Shown here piece by piece: positions 16,917 to 25,500 of a stretch of 64,000 nucleotides of DNA. The DNA is taken from contig NZ_JBGSLK010000132.1 in assembly GCF_041740695.1 (NCBI RefSeq), positions 1 to 64,000 on the forward strand. Reading direction: 5' to 3'. The first letter of the stretch is position 1; each line of letters opens with the position of its first letter. This stretch comes from Haliscomenobacter sp041740695 (GTDB lineage: Bacteria > Bacteroidota > Bacteroidia > Chitinophagales > Saprospiraceae). The notes under the pieces are model-generated. The model saw nothing but the letters and a program-made list of their open reading frames with translations, had not been told where the DNA came from and did no database searches. Made by a program: the position numbers and the translations under genes.

Positions 16917-19388
16917 TTACATCGGGTCCACATCAACCGCAATTTTGATGCTGGAATAACCCTCCTCATTCAGCAAAAAATGCTCAGCTTCCGCGATTAA
17001 ATCTTTGGTACTGGCAATCAACTTGTTGTTGCGCTCTAATTTAATCAAAAAATCGATCAGGAAATAGGAACGTACGCGACCGACGTAGGGCACGGCCGGG
17101 CCACGCAGGCGATCACCCAGTTTGCTGCGCAAAAAATTGCCGTATTTCTGGGCGGCGGCGTTGATGACCTCGGGCTTTTTGTGCTTGAGGGTGATGCGGA
17201 TCAAGCGGTAGAAGGGTGGGTAAAAAAACTCTTGCCTTTCCATGATTTCCCGGGTGTAAAATGCACGGAAATCGTTGTTCAATACCTCTTTGATCACCGG
17301 ATTGGCTACATTTTGTACCTGAATGATGACTTTGCCACGCTTGTGTTTGCGGCCTGCGCGGCCTGCCACTTGCAACATCAATTGGAAAGCGCGTTCTCCA
17401 GCCCGAAAGTCGGGGAATTGTAGCAGTTGATCCGCACTGAGTATCCCCACCAGGCCTACTTTTTCAAAATCTAGCCCTTTGGTCACCATTTGGGTACCCA
17501 CCAGTACATTCAGTCGCCCTTCTTCAAAATCGTTGATGATCTTGGCATGGGCATTTTTGCTGCGTACCGTGTCCAGGTCCATCCGCCCAATTTTCGCTTC
17601 GGGCATGAATATTTTCAGTTCATCTTCGATTTTTTCGGTACCAAAGCCCTGCACGATCAGTTGTTTGCTGCCACAAGCTGGGCATTCTTTGGGCAATTGG
17701 GTTTGGTAGCCACAATAATGGCATTTGAGGTTGTTTTGCCCTTTGTGGTAAGTCAGGCTCACATCGCAGTGGATGCATTCACAGGTCCAGTTGCAGGTGC
17801 TACACTTGTAAATGGGGGCGTAACCCCGGCGGTTTTGGAACAAAATAACTTGTTCACCCTTTTCCAAAGTGACCCTCATCGCATTGAGCAAGTCGACCGT
17901 AAAAAGGGATTGCATCGTCCCCGCTTTTTGGGCTTTTTTGAGGTCGACGATTTCAACTTCTGGCAATTCCAGGCCGCCAAATCGTTCGGTCATACTCACC
18001 AGGCCATATTTGCCGACCTGGGTATTGTAAAAAGATTCGATGGAAGGGGTAGCAGTACCGAGCAGGACTTTTGCCCTAAACAATTGTGCCAAATAAATAG
18101 CCGCATCCCGGCCTTGGTAGCGCGGATTGGGGTCTTGTTGTTTGAAGGAGGGGTCATGCTCCTCATCAACGATGACCAATTTCAAGTTGCGGAAGGGCAA
18201 AAACAAGGCTGAGCGTGCGCCCAGCACGAGGGCTTTTCCCTCTTTGGTGCGGTTCCAGATTTCAACCCGCTCGTTGTTGCTCAAACGCGAATGGTACACA
18301 TCGACCTGATCGCCGAAGATGCGTTTGAGGCGATCAATGATTTGGGTGGTGAGTGCAATTTCGGGCAAGAGGTACAGGGTTTGTTCGCCGCGCCGCATCG
18401 CTTCCCGAATGAGTTCGATGTACACGCGGGTTTTGCCACTGCCCGTTACGCCTTGCAGCAGCACCACATTTTTTTCCTCAAAATGGCTTTGTATTTCGGC
18501 GATGGAGCGTACTTGTTGTTCACTGGGAGCATCCGCTTCGACAATTTCGTCTTCGTAGCCGCCGATGCGGCTGACCTCCCGTTCGTACACTTCCAGGATT
18601 TCCTTTTTTTCCATAGCCGCAATCACACTGGCATCGACCTTGGCCATTTTGTACAATTCATCGCGGCGGACAAATTCCTGACCCCGCGCCAATTGTAAAT
18701 AAGCCATCAGTGCCTCCACCTGGCGGGTGGCGCGACTGAGTTTGTCAAAGGCGTCCTGCAGGTTTTCGGGGTGGCTGACGTAGGGTTCGCGCAGGCGCAC
18801 ACAGGCGACGGTTTTGGCCTTGAATTTTTCCTTGAGGTCTTCCTTGAGGTAAATGATGCGTTTGTCCAGCATATCCCGGATCAGGGGATAGATGGTTTTG
18901 ATGCCCAAAATATCGCGGACTTGCTCTAGTGTGAGTTCGTGTTGAATGGTCAAGGCTTCGGCGATGAGGTATTCCCTGTCTTCCAGTTCCATGATGTCGC
19001 CCTCAAACAAAGGGCTGAGGGTAATGGTGGTTTCGCTGGCCAGTTTCAGGTTGGCGGGTAAGGCGGCGTGCATCACTTCGCCGAGGGTGCAACTGTAATA
19101 TTGCCCCACCCATTGCCAAAAGCGCAATTGTTCCGCCCAAATGATTGGCGTATCGTCGATGACGGAAAGGATGGCTTTGGTTTTGTGGCCAGGTGCCTCG
19201 GTCAATACGTCCAGCACCAGCGCTGCGTACTGCCGCTTGGGGCCAAATTGCACCTCTACCCGTACCCCAACTTGTACCTTGCTGACCCATTCTTCGGGCA
19301 CTGCGTAGGTGTACGGTTTGGGCACCGCCATGGGCAGGATGACGGTGACGTAGGTATTGGCCAGGGCCGTGGGATGCAGTTCGGACAT
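16917..19388 (-). CDS. priA: Primosomal protein N' (replication restart helicase)
   Basis: PriA 3'-to-5' DNA helicase that reloads the replisome at stalled forks. The 823-residue protein (ATG 19388, MSELHPTALANTYVTVILPMAVPKPYTYAVP) contains the N-terminal 3'DNA-binding domain and the helicase motif I GVTGSGKT. It also has the motif II box DEEHD, TATPSIES, and the zinc-binding cluster (CSTCNWTCECIHCDVSL, then CHYCGY and CPACGS). The C-terminus contains QMVTKGLDFEKVGLVGILSAD and QVAGRAGR. The frame extends 67 codons upstream of this ATG, but the extension has no PriA character and would overlap the divergent ATPase gene. Confidence 0.95.
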   Translation of the reverse strand: MSELHPTALANTYVTVILPMAVPKPYTYAVPEEWVSKVQVGVRVEVQFGPKRQYAALVLDVLTEAPGHKTKAILSVIDDTPIIWAEQLRFWQWVGQYYSCTLGEVMHAALPANLKLASETTITLSPLFEGDIMELEDREYLIAEALTIQHELTLEQVRDILGIKTIYPLIRDMLDKRIIYLKEDLKEKFKAKTVACVRLREPYVSHPENLQDAFDKLSRATRQVEALMAYLQLARGQEFVRRDELYKMAKVDASVIAAMEKKEILEVYEREVSRIGGYEDEIVEADAPSEQQVRSIAEIQSHFEEKNVVLLQGVTGSGKTRVYIELIREAMRRGEQTLYLLPEIALTTQIIDRLKRIFGDQVDVYHSRLSNNERVEIWNRTKEGKALVLGARSALFLPFRNLKLVIVDEEHDPSFKQQDPNPRYQGRDAAIYLAQLFRAKVLLGTATPSIESFYNTQVGKYGLVSMTERFGGLELPEVEIVDLKKAQKAGTMQSLFTVDLLNAMRVTLEKGEQVILFQNRRGYAPIYKCSTCNWTCECIHCDVSLTYHKGQNNLKCHYCGYQTQLPKECPACGSKQLIVQGFGTEKIEDELKIFMPEAKIGRMDLDTVRSKNAHAKIINDFEEGRLNVLVGTQMVTKGLDFEKVGLVGILSADQLLQFPDFRAGERAFQLMLQVAGRAGRKHKRGKVIIQVQNVANPVIKEVLNNDFRAFYTREIMERQEFFYPPFYRLIRITLKHKKPEVINAAAQKYGNFLRSKLGDRLRGPAVPYVGRVRSYFLIDFLIKLERNNKLIASTKDLIAEAEHFLLNEEGYSSIKIAVDVDPM

Positions 19389-19505
19389 TTTGTGACGCAA
19401 ATTGTTTTGAGAGTGGAAAGATAAAAAACTTCCTGCAACAAGGCTGGTTTGTTTAGGGTAAAAAGTATAACTTTGTTTGACACTTGGATAAAACGAATCG
19501 AAAGC

Positions 19506-20816
19506 ATGTACATCAAAAAGGTCAGCATCCAAAATATCCGCTCCATTGATCATTTTGAAATGGAGTTTGAGGAGCCTGCAGGCTGGCATGTGGTTATTGG
19601 GGATAACGGGAGCGGAAAGTCGAGCGTGGTGCGGGCAATTTCATTGTGTTTGATTGGGCCAAGGGATGCACAGGCGCTTCGTTTACCACTTATTGATTGG
19701 ATTAGGAAGGGAGAAAATGAAGCGGATGTATCCCTTTCAATTCAATTGGATTCCGAATATGACATGATTGCACAGGTTTCACAGGTATCTTTATTCCATC
19801 CTACAGGTGATATTACACCTGCTAAAATAAAAATTTTCAAAGAGTTTAATTCCGGTTTTGAGCTTGGAAAAATCAAAGATAATACTGACGGTTTGTTTAG
19901 CCCTACAAGCTATGTTTGGAGTGGGGAATATGGCTGGTTTTCAGCGGCATTTGGTCCTTTTCGCCGATTTACAGGCGGGGAAAAAGAATGGTCCAAAGTA
20001 TATAGATCTAACCCTAAAGCTGCAGCCCATCTTTCAATTTTTGGAGAAGATGTTGCCCTGACTGAGAGCATAGAGTGGCTTTCACATATGAAATTTCAAA
20101 GTCTTGAGAAAGATAAAAATGCCATCAATATTCTTGAAGCAATCAAAAAATTCATTAATGCTGGAAATCTTTTACCAAATGGAGTAATTATTCATGATGT
20201 AACATCAGAGGGCGTCTTTTTTAAAGATTCAAATAGTTTTCAGATTGATGTTACCCAATTGAGTGATGGCTATCGTTCAATGCTTAGCATGCTTTTTGAA
20301 TTGATCCGACAACTAGTTAAAACTTATGGTGAAGCTCGGACCTTTGATAGAATTAGGCAAAATGACCTAATTATTGATTTAGCTGGTGTAGTCCTTATCG
20401 ACGAAGTCGACGCCCACCTCCACCCCTCCTGGCAAACCCGCATCGGCCAATGGTTCACCAAATACTTTCCCAACATTCAATTTATTGTCACCACCCACAG
20501 CCCGCTCGTATGCCGTGCATGTGAAAAAGGCAGTATCTGGCATTTGGCTGCTCCAGGCTCAGATGAAGAATCAGGTGAAATTACTGGCATCGCCAGAAAA
20601 AGACTCATTTATGGGAATATTTTAGATGCCTATGGTACAGAAGCATTTGGGGACAACGTCAGCATCAGCGAAGATGCCGCGTTGAAGCGCAATCGGCTTG
20701 GAGAATTGTATGAAAAATCGATGCTGGGGCTTATCAACAAAAAAGAAGAGCTTGAATTTGAAGAGCTCAAAGCCATACTGCCAACTTTTAAAGTAAATGC
20801 TCCTAAAGCTCAATGA
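19506..20816 (+). CDS. AAA-type ATPase, PtuA-like (Septu-type defence)
   Basis: An OLD/SMC-like ABC-class ATPase of 436 residues. The N-terminus reads MYIKKVSIQNIRSIDHFEMEF, with Walker A GDNGSGKSS (Lys38). A signature-like QLSDGYRSMLSML follows, then Walker B VVLIDEVDAHLHPSW (about residues 294-306) and the switch histidine TTHSP. In Septu systems the ATPase PtuA works with an HNH nuclease PtuB; the next gene is such a nuclease, overlapping by the ATGA sequence 20813-20816, so the two are translationally coupled. Base composition is uneven: the middle is AT-rich, while the Walker B part (about 20395-20540) is GC-rich like the host genes. A retron- or RloA-type partner ATPase is an alternative reading. 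Confidence 0.8.
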   Translation: MYIKKVSIQNIRSIDHFEMEFEEPAGWHVVIGDNGSGKSSVVRAISLCLIGPRDAQALRLPLIDWIRKGENEADVSLSIQLDSEYDMIAQVSQVSLFHPTGDITPAKIKIFKEFNSGFELGKIKDNTDGLFSPTSYVWSGEYGWFSAAFGPFRRFTGGEKEWSKVYRSNPKAAAHLSIFGEDVALTESIEWLSHMKFQSLEKDKNAINILEAIKKFINAGNLLPNGVIIHDVTSEGVFFKDSNSFQIDVTQLSDGYRSMLSMLFELIRQLVKTYGEARTFDRIRQNDLIIDLAGVVLIDEVDAHLHPSWQTRIGQWFTKYFPNIQFIVTTHSPLVCRACEKGSIWHLAAPGSDEESGEITGIARKRLIYGNILDAYGTEAFGDNVSISEDAALKRNRLGELYEKSMLGLINKKEELEFEELKAILPTFKVNAPKAQ

Positions 20817-21634
20817 TACAACTGCCTGCACATCTTACCCCATCTGATGAAGTTTTGGCGCAACTCCGTGCTTACCAGGCTGAGATCATTGGCGACTTTG
20901 CCACCAAACAAGCTTTGGTGAAGCGTAAGACTATACCTGGATTTGCCAGTCGCAATAAACCGAACAATCCAACTTTTAAAGCCATTCGCCAAGTCCTTTC
21001 TGATATGTGCCCTGGTGCGCGTCGCTGTGCTTATTGTGAAGATTCCGTTGCCGACGAAGTTGAACACATTTATCCCAAAGATTTATTTCCTGATAAGTGT
21101 TATGAGTGGCTAAACTACCTGTATGCTTGCGGCCCATGCAACGGCCCTAAAAATAACCAGTTTGCTGTGTTTCTTGCCAATGGGGATATGGTGGTGCTAA
21201 ATTCTGATCAAGAACCACCCCATGATTCAAGCGTACTCATCAACCCTCGACTAGAAAATGGTCTGGATTTTTGCAGACTAGACCTAATGTCTTTCCACTT
21301 TAAAATCATTGCCCCTGAAGGCACACGAGAACACCTCCGAGCAGACTATACGATTAACACTGTACTGCGGCTGAATCTCCAAAGGGAATACCTTGTAGAA
21401 GCTAGAGAAAACGCCTACCTAAACTACAAAAGCAGGCTTGGTTTTTATCGTACCAAAAAAGAGAGTAACGCTCCTGACAGTCAGCTCGATAAAATGGTTG
21501 AGCAATTGAAAAAAGAAGCTCATCCCAGCGTTTGGAAAGAAATGCAAAGAAGTCATCAAGAAGGGTTATTGGCAAGTATCGACCCTGACTTAGACGATCT
21601 CTTCCTAACCTGCCCCGAAGCATTAGCATGGTAA
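20813..21634 (+). CDS. HNH endonuclease, PtuB-like (Septu-type defence)
   Basis: A 273-residue HNH nuclease. The core reads CAYCEDSVADEVEHIYPKD (Cys72, Cys75, Glu84, His85) and then W-NYLYACGPCNGPKNN (Asn101, Cys106, Cys109), so both zinc knuckles and the EH metal/catalytic pair are present. PtuB-type proteins carry this RCAYCExS...EHIxPK...LYACGPCNGxKxN arrangement. It follows the ATPase with a 4-base overlap, and no third gene is attached: downstream lies a hairpin and a convergent gene. Predicted role: nucleic-acid cleavage effector of a two-gene defence unit, held or triggered by the ATPase. Confidence 0.82.
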   Translation: MIQLPAHLTPSDEVLAQLRAYQAEIIGDFATKQALVKRKTIPGFASRNKPNNPTFKAIRQVLSDMCPGARRCAYCEDSVADEVEHIYPKDLFPDKCYEWLNYLYACGPCNGPKNNQFAVFLANGDMVVLNSDQEPPHDSSVLINPRLENGLDFCRLDLMSFHFKIIAPEGTREHLRADYTINTVLRLNLQREYLVEARENAYLNYKSRLGFYRTKKESNAPDSQLDKMVEQLKKEAHPSVWKEMQRSHQEGLLASIDPDLDDLFLTCPEALAW

Positions 21635-21656
21635 ACCCCCACAACGGATAAGCCCT

Positions 21657-21696
21657 GAAAGGGCGACATCCCTCCAAGGAAGGGTGCCGCCCTTTC
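21657..21696. terminator. GAAAGGGCG hairpin between convergent genes
   Basis: GAAAGGGCG (21657-21665) pairs with CGCCCTTTC (21688-21696), with an internal CCCT...AGGG pair. It separates the PtuB-like gene from the convergent ATPase gene and probably forms the 3' end of one or both transcripts. Confidence 0.5.
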
Positions 21697-21742
21697 GATA
21701 TCGATCAGACTATATCGATCACACTACTCCGATCCCATCTCC

Positions 21743-23224
21743 TCAATTATCATCCTCATCAAACAAATCATCCGAGCTCAGCATATCCGCCAAAGTATCC
21801 CGGAACGACAACTTCGATTCCAACATATCCTTGCTGATCACCTGAAATTCCGAGAGGCCGTGTAGCACCAGTTCCATATAGAGGTACTGCTCATCGCCTT
21901 GCACTTGTGGGAGGTTGGATTCTACAAATTTGCGTAGGCCAGCAACACCATCCAGGGCGGCACGGTAATCCTTGTCGCTCATGTCGTTGAGCAAGTTGAG
22001 GGCATTGCCACCGCTGAACCAGGCGCGAATCACTCCGTATGGATCGCGGTCGCGGCCTTTGCGCAGTTTGTCGGGATCGGGGAAATGATCGAGGAACAAT
22101 TTTTTCACCGCTTTGCCCAGGAGGTTGATGGCCACCAGATAAGGGCCTTCCTGCTCCCCTTCGTATACCAACTCTACTTTCCCGGTAATGGCGGGCACCA
22201 CCCCCCAGAAATCGGTGAGGCGGGCTACCGTTTTGTCTTCCCGGTTGATCAACAGTCGGCGTTCAGCAGTACTGACCAGGTTTTCGTAACCTGAGATGGT
22301 CAAACGCGCTGAGACCCCACTTTTTGAATCGACAAATTCACTGTCCCGCGCTTCAAAAGCAATTTGTTCCAGCAAAATTTGCAACAAATCCGGCACATAT
22401 ACCTGCGCACGTTGCTCTGCCGTCAATTTGGCTTCCTGCTGGGTGATGCTGCGGGCAATTTCGATCGTTTTCGGGTAGTGGGTGAGGATTTGGCTTTCAA
22501 TCCGGTCTTTCAGCGGCGTAATGATGCTGCCCCGGTTGGTATAATCTTCAGGGTTGGCCGTAAACAAAAACTGGATATCCAGCGGCAAACGTAGTTTAAA
22601 ACCCCGAATCTGGATGTCACCTTCCTGCAAAATATTGAACAAGGATACCTGAATCCGCGCCTGCAAATCCGGCAATTCATTGATCACAAAAATGCTGCGG
22701 TGCGCCCTCGGAACGAGTCCAAAGTGGATCACGCGCTCATCGGAGTAGGCCATTTTGAGCGTTGCGGCCTTGATGGGGTCTACATCGCCAATGAGGTCGG
22801 CCACACTTACGTCGGGGGTAGCCAGTTTTTCAACATACCGATCGCTGCGGTGCATCCACTCCACGGGAGTATCGTCGCCCATTTCGGCGATCAAATCTTT
22901 GGCGTAACGCGAGATTGGATTCAGCGGATCGTCATTTAATTCACTTCCACCAACTACGGGAATGTACTCATCCAGGAGATTGACCAAAAGGCGGGCAATC
23001 CTGGTTTTGGCCTGGCCACGCAAGCCCAACAACAAAATATTGTGTCGGGAAAGCACTGCGCGTTCGATATCGGGTAGAACCGTATCTTCGAAGCCAATCA
23101 CGCCTTCAAAAATTGTTTCCCGTTTTTTGATTTTGTCAATCAGGTTGGCCCGGAGTTCTTCTTTTACCGATTTTGCACGATAATTGCTGGCCTTTAAGGC
23201 ACCTAGTGTAGTAATGGAATTCAT
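21743..23224 (-). CDS. MoxR/magnesium-chelatase-like AAA+ ATPase
   Basis: A 493-residue AAA+ ATPase. It has Walker A-like LLLGLRGQAKTRIARLL, a sensor region (FLFTANPEDYTNRGSIITPLKDRI) and a Walker B-like segment SIFVINELPDLQARIQ. In that segment the usual Asp-Glu is Asn-Glu, which I believe is typical of this subfamily. The annotation magnesium chelatase, often given to relatives, reflects fold only; no chelatase partner genes are present. MoxR-class ATPases act as chaperone-like remodelers, often with von Willebrand A domain proteins; none is seen adjacent here. It is divergent from the lipoprotein gene across hairpin copy C. Confidence 0.8.
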   Translation of the reverse strand: MNSITTLGALKASNYRAKSVKEELRANLIDKIKKRETIFEGVIGFEDTVLPDIERAVLSRHNILLLGLRGQAKTRIARLLVNLLDEYIPVVGGSELNDDPLNPISRYAKDLIAEMGDDTPVEWMHRSDRYVEKLATPDVSVADLIGDVDPIKAATLKMAYSDERVIHFGLVPRAHRSIFVINELPDLQARIQVSLFNILQEGDIQIRGFKLRLPLDIQFLFTANPEDYTNRGSIITPLKDRIESQILTHYPKTIEIARSITQQEAKLTAEQRAQVYVPDLLQILLEQIAFEARDSEFVDSKSGVSARLTISGYENLVSTAERRLLINREDKTVARLTDFWGVVPAITGKVELVYEGEQEGPYLVAINLLGKAVKKLFLDHFPDPDKLRKGRDRDPYGVIRAWFSGGNALNLLNDMSDKDYRAALDGVAGLRKFVESNLPQVQGDEQYLYMELVLHGLSEFQVISKDMLESKLSFRDTLADMLSSDDLFDEDDN

Positions 23225-23347
23225 CTGTGCGGAAGCGTTTAAAAAGCTTGTTAGAAGAAAAGAAAACGATTGAAAATCGATATAGTTTTGACCCCAGTCT
23301 AAACAATCGACATTTCTGCTGCAAAAACTTTAATTTTAAGCCTTGTA

Positions 23348-23465
23348 TGACGCAAAAAATTACTTCCCGATTTTTTTTGAGGCTTTTGAATAGGAAGCTC
23401 ACTTGAAATGAACCGTTCGACTTCCTATTCAAAACCCAAATCGGGAAGTTAATTTTTCTGCGTTA
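23348..23465. repeat. Long-stem hairpin element, copy C (divergent stem, same loop)
   Basis: Left arm 23348-23397 and right arm 23421-23465 pair over GCTTTTGAATAGGAAG/CTTCCTATTCAAAAC and ACTTCCCGATTT/AAATCGGGAAGT, plus GACGCA/TGCGTT at the ends. The stem sequence differs from copies A, B and D. The loop still reads ACTTGAAATGAACCGTT, identical to the loop in D and nearly so in A and B. Confidence 0.85.
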
Positions 23466-23490
23466 CTTAATTGCCAAAAACACAACTGAC

Positions 23491-24228
23491 ATGAAAAAAC
23501 TAGTAGTCTTTGGATTGCTGCTATCCGTTTCATTTTTATTATCGGGTTGTATCAACATCATTGAAGAAATGACCCTCAATAAAAATGGCAAAGGTTTGTA
23601 CTCTCTGACCATCGACATGAGTTCCATCCTACAATTGGGTTCGCTAAAAGACCTAATGAACCAAGCTGGTGCAGATGCAGATGCCCAGAAAAAGTTAGGC
23701 ATGGATAAAATGGAAAAAGATACCACCATTTACTTCAAAGACATGCCCGCCGATCTTAAGGAACAAACGGGAGACGCCAAATTTTGGGACAAAGCCAAAA
23801 TGACCATGAAAATGAGCGAGTCCGAGAAAAAACTGGTCATGCAAATGAGCCTCGACTTTGACAAAATGGAAGACATCGAGTTTTTCTACAAAAACCTGGG
23901 GACCTTGATGAAAGAAGGTGCTGGTGAAATGGGCGGAATGCCTACGGAAGGTTTAACACCTGCCGGGGTCGCTTTTAAACTGGCGAAAAAATCGCTCACT
24001 CGCCTCCCCACACCCAAAGCCGAGAATCAGCCCAGCGGAGAAGACCTCGAAATGATGAAAATGTTCATGGGTACCGCCAAGTACACCACCATCTACCACC
24101 TTCCCAATCGGGTGAAAAAAGTCAAAATGGCCAACGCCAAAATTGACGGCAATACCGTAACCATCGAGAATTCCATGTTGGACATCATGGAAGGAAAAGC
24201 CAAATTAGAAGGACAAATTAGTTTTTAA
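23491..24228 (+). CDS. Lipoprotein of unknown function
   Basis: A 245-residue protein with a lipoprotein signal (MKKLVVFGLLLSVSFLLSGC, lipid-accepting Cys20). The mature part is rich in Lys, Met and acidic residues and contains MTLNKNGKGLYSLTIDMS and an ending TVTIENSMLDIMEGKAKLEGQISF. These suggest a beta-rich periplasmic or outer-membrane-anchored domain. I do not recognise the family. It is followed after an inverted-repeat element by a small protein gene on the same strand; the two may form a unit. Promoter elements may lie in the right arm of hairpin copy C. Confidence 0.75.
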   Translation: MKKLVVFGLLLSVSFLLSGCINIIEEMTLNKNGKGLYSLTIDMSSILQLGSLKDLMNQAGADADAQKKLGMDKMEKDTTIYFKDMPADLKEQTGDAKFWDKAKMTMKMSESEKKLVMQMSLDFDKMEDIEFFYKNLGTLMKEGAGEMGGMPTEGLTPAGVAFKLAKKSLTRLPTPKAENQPSGEDLEMMKMFMGTAKYTTIYHLPNRVKKVKMANAKIDGNTVTIENSMLDIMEGKAKLEGQISF

Positions 24229-24231
24229 GAA

Positions 24232-24342
24232 AGTTGAGTAGGTTGAGGGAGGTGTAGAAAGGTTGAGGCTCCGCAGGCGACGTTGACAATGCCGCTTGAG
24301 AAGCCTCAACCTTCCTCAACCTTCCTCAACCTTCCTAAACCT
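24232..24342. repeat. GGTTGAGG-type inverted repeat
   Basis: Runs of AGGTTGAGG on the left (24232-24270) face CCTCAACCTTCCTCAACCTT on the right (24302-24342). The innermost AAGGTTGAGGCT/AGCCTCAACCTT pairing is perfect over 12 bp. A second, larger copy of this family lies at 32969-33107. Both sit directly before a start codon. Confidence 0.75.
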
Positions 24343-24348
24343 TTTATC

Positions 24349-24771
24349 ATGATCGACCGACTGAAAAAAGCATTCCAAGAGGCCTCCGACGCCATCATGG
24401 ATCAAGCAGGTAGCCTAGGCGAAAACGCCAAAGAACGCGGCTACCAAATGATTGAAGAGTGGCTGCGCATTTTCCCACGTATGCAAGCATATGGGTTGGA
24501 AATGGTCAATTTTTCCTTGACTGTAGCCCTCAGCCCATCTCTGGAAGTAGAAATGCGCGGCAAGCATGAAGATTTTTCACCCGAAAGGCTGGATGAAATT
24601 TTGAAAGAAAACAAGGGTAGTGCCGCGATGGTCTCCGTTTTCACCACCATCAAAAGCACTTATTCCTTGTACCGCAGCACCGCAAATCCGCTGAACGATC
24701 CACTGATTGTGCGCATGAAAATCAAAATCACCCCGGAAATCAAGGTGACCATCGGTCAGGCCTGGACTTAA
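24349..24771 (+). CDS. Small protein of unknown function
   Basis: A 140-residue soluble protein starting at ATG 24349 (MIDRLKKAFQEASDAIMDQAGSL). It is mainly helical at the N-terminus, followed by strands FSLTVALSPSLEVEMRGK and a closing IKITPEIKVTIGQ. The upstream in-frame codons (24283-24348) translate the CCTCAACCTT repeat and are unlikely to be coding. No family is recognised. It is on the same strand as the lipoprotein gene and 120 bases behind it. Confidence 0.65.
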   Translation: MIDRLKKAFQEASDAIMDQAGSLGENAKERGYQMIEEWLRIFPRMQAYGLEMVNFSLTVALSPSLEVEMRGKHEDFSPERLDEILKENKGSAAMVSVFTTIKSTYSLYRSTANPLNDPLIVRMKIKITPEIKVTIGQAWT

Positions 24772-24776
24772 ATGGT

Positions 24777-24890
24777 TTAAGCGCAAAGAACACAAAGACC
24801 GTGCAAATACAAAGTGTCGTCAACGTCTAACTTTGTGTCCTTTGTGCTGCCATTGTGTCCTTTGTGCTTAAAAATGTCGCTTTGTGTCCT
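24777..24890. repeat. CACAAAG/CTTTGTG inverted and direct repeats
   Basis: TTTAAGCGCAAAGAACACAAAG near the left end faces CTTTGTGTCCTTTGTG near the right; TTTGTGTCC occurs three times (about 24831, 24853 and 24879). The block lies between two convergent genes and could serve as a transcript-end hairpin. Its function is not evident. Confidence 0.55.
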
Positions 24891-25412
24891 CTATTTCAAC
24901 AACTCCAAATGCCCCAAATGGTGCCGACTGTGCCAATGGTACAACGCCAATACCTTCCCCAACGGGTTTTTCACCGTGCCAAATTCCGGATGATAATAGC
25001 CCTGGTTTTCCCAATCTTTGATGTCCTTTAAAATACAAACCCAACGGGTATGGACATCCTCCAGAATCCTCAAGGACACCTCGATCGGTAATTTGGAATC
25101 CGGTAAGGTCGCCCAGCGGTCTTCCATATAAGGTTTAATGGTCGGAAAATCTTCGGTTAAAGACAATTTGAAGCGAACATACGCATTCATGTGGCTATCG
25201 GCGATGTGGTGAATCACCTGGCGCCCCGTCCAACCATCGGGCCGATAAGGACTATCCAACTGTTTTGCACTTAAAGATTCGGCAGTTTGCCGAAATACCT
25301 GCGGGAATTTCTCAAGGTAAGCGATCCATTCCTGAATCATGGCGGGTGTAACGGTTTCCGGCTTGACAAATTTGCCAACCGGGTACTGCAGAGAAGATAG
25401 GTCTGTAGACAT
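24891..25412 (-). CDS. DinB/YfiT-like metal-dependent protein (bacillithiol transferase-like)
   Basis: A 173-residue four-helix DinB-fold protein. Conserved histidines appear in GRQVIHHIADSHMNAYVRFK and in HWHSRHHLGHLELL, which provide the three-His metal site of the YfiT/BstA group. The family includes thiol (bacillithiol or mycothiol) S-transferases and putative metal-dependent hydrolases. Substrate cannot be assigned here. Many Bacteroidota make bacillithiol, so the BstA-type activity is plausible. The start at 25412 (MSTDLSSLQYPVGKF) is the only convincing one. Confidence 0.8.
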   Translation of the reverse strand: MSTDLSSLQYPVGKFVKPETVTPAMIQEWIAYLEKFPQVFRQTAESLSAKQLDSPYRPDGWTGRQVIHHIADSHMNAYVRFKLSLTEDFPTIKPYMEDRWATLPDSKLPIEVSLRILEDVHTRWVCILKDIKDWENQGYYHPEFGTVKNPLGKVLALYHWHSRHHLGHLELLK

Positions 25413-25500
25413 AGTTTGAGTGTATGTTTGGGTGTAACAATTAAAAGCAGGACTTCAAAATTTTAAAAAATAAAGGAATAAAGCAATAGGGGTAGAAAAA

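Noticed and set aside
17490..18212. 240-codon plus-strand frame inside priA
   Set aside because: Shadow of the PriA helicase; no homology signal.
21743..23224. ATPase gene as true magnesium chelatase
   Set aside because: No chelatase subunit or chlorophyll/cobalamin genes are nearby; only the AAA+ fold supports the name.
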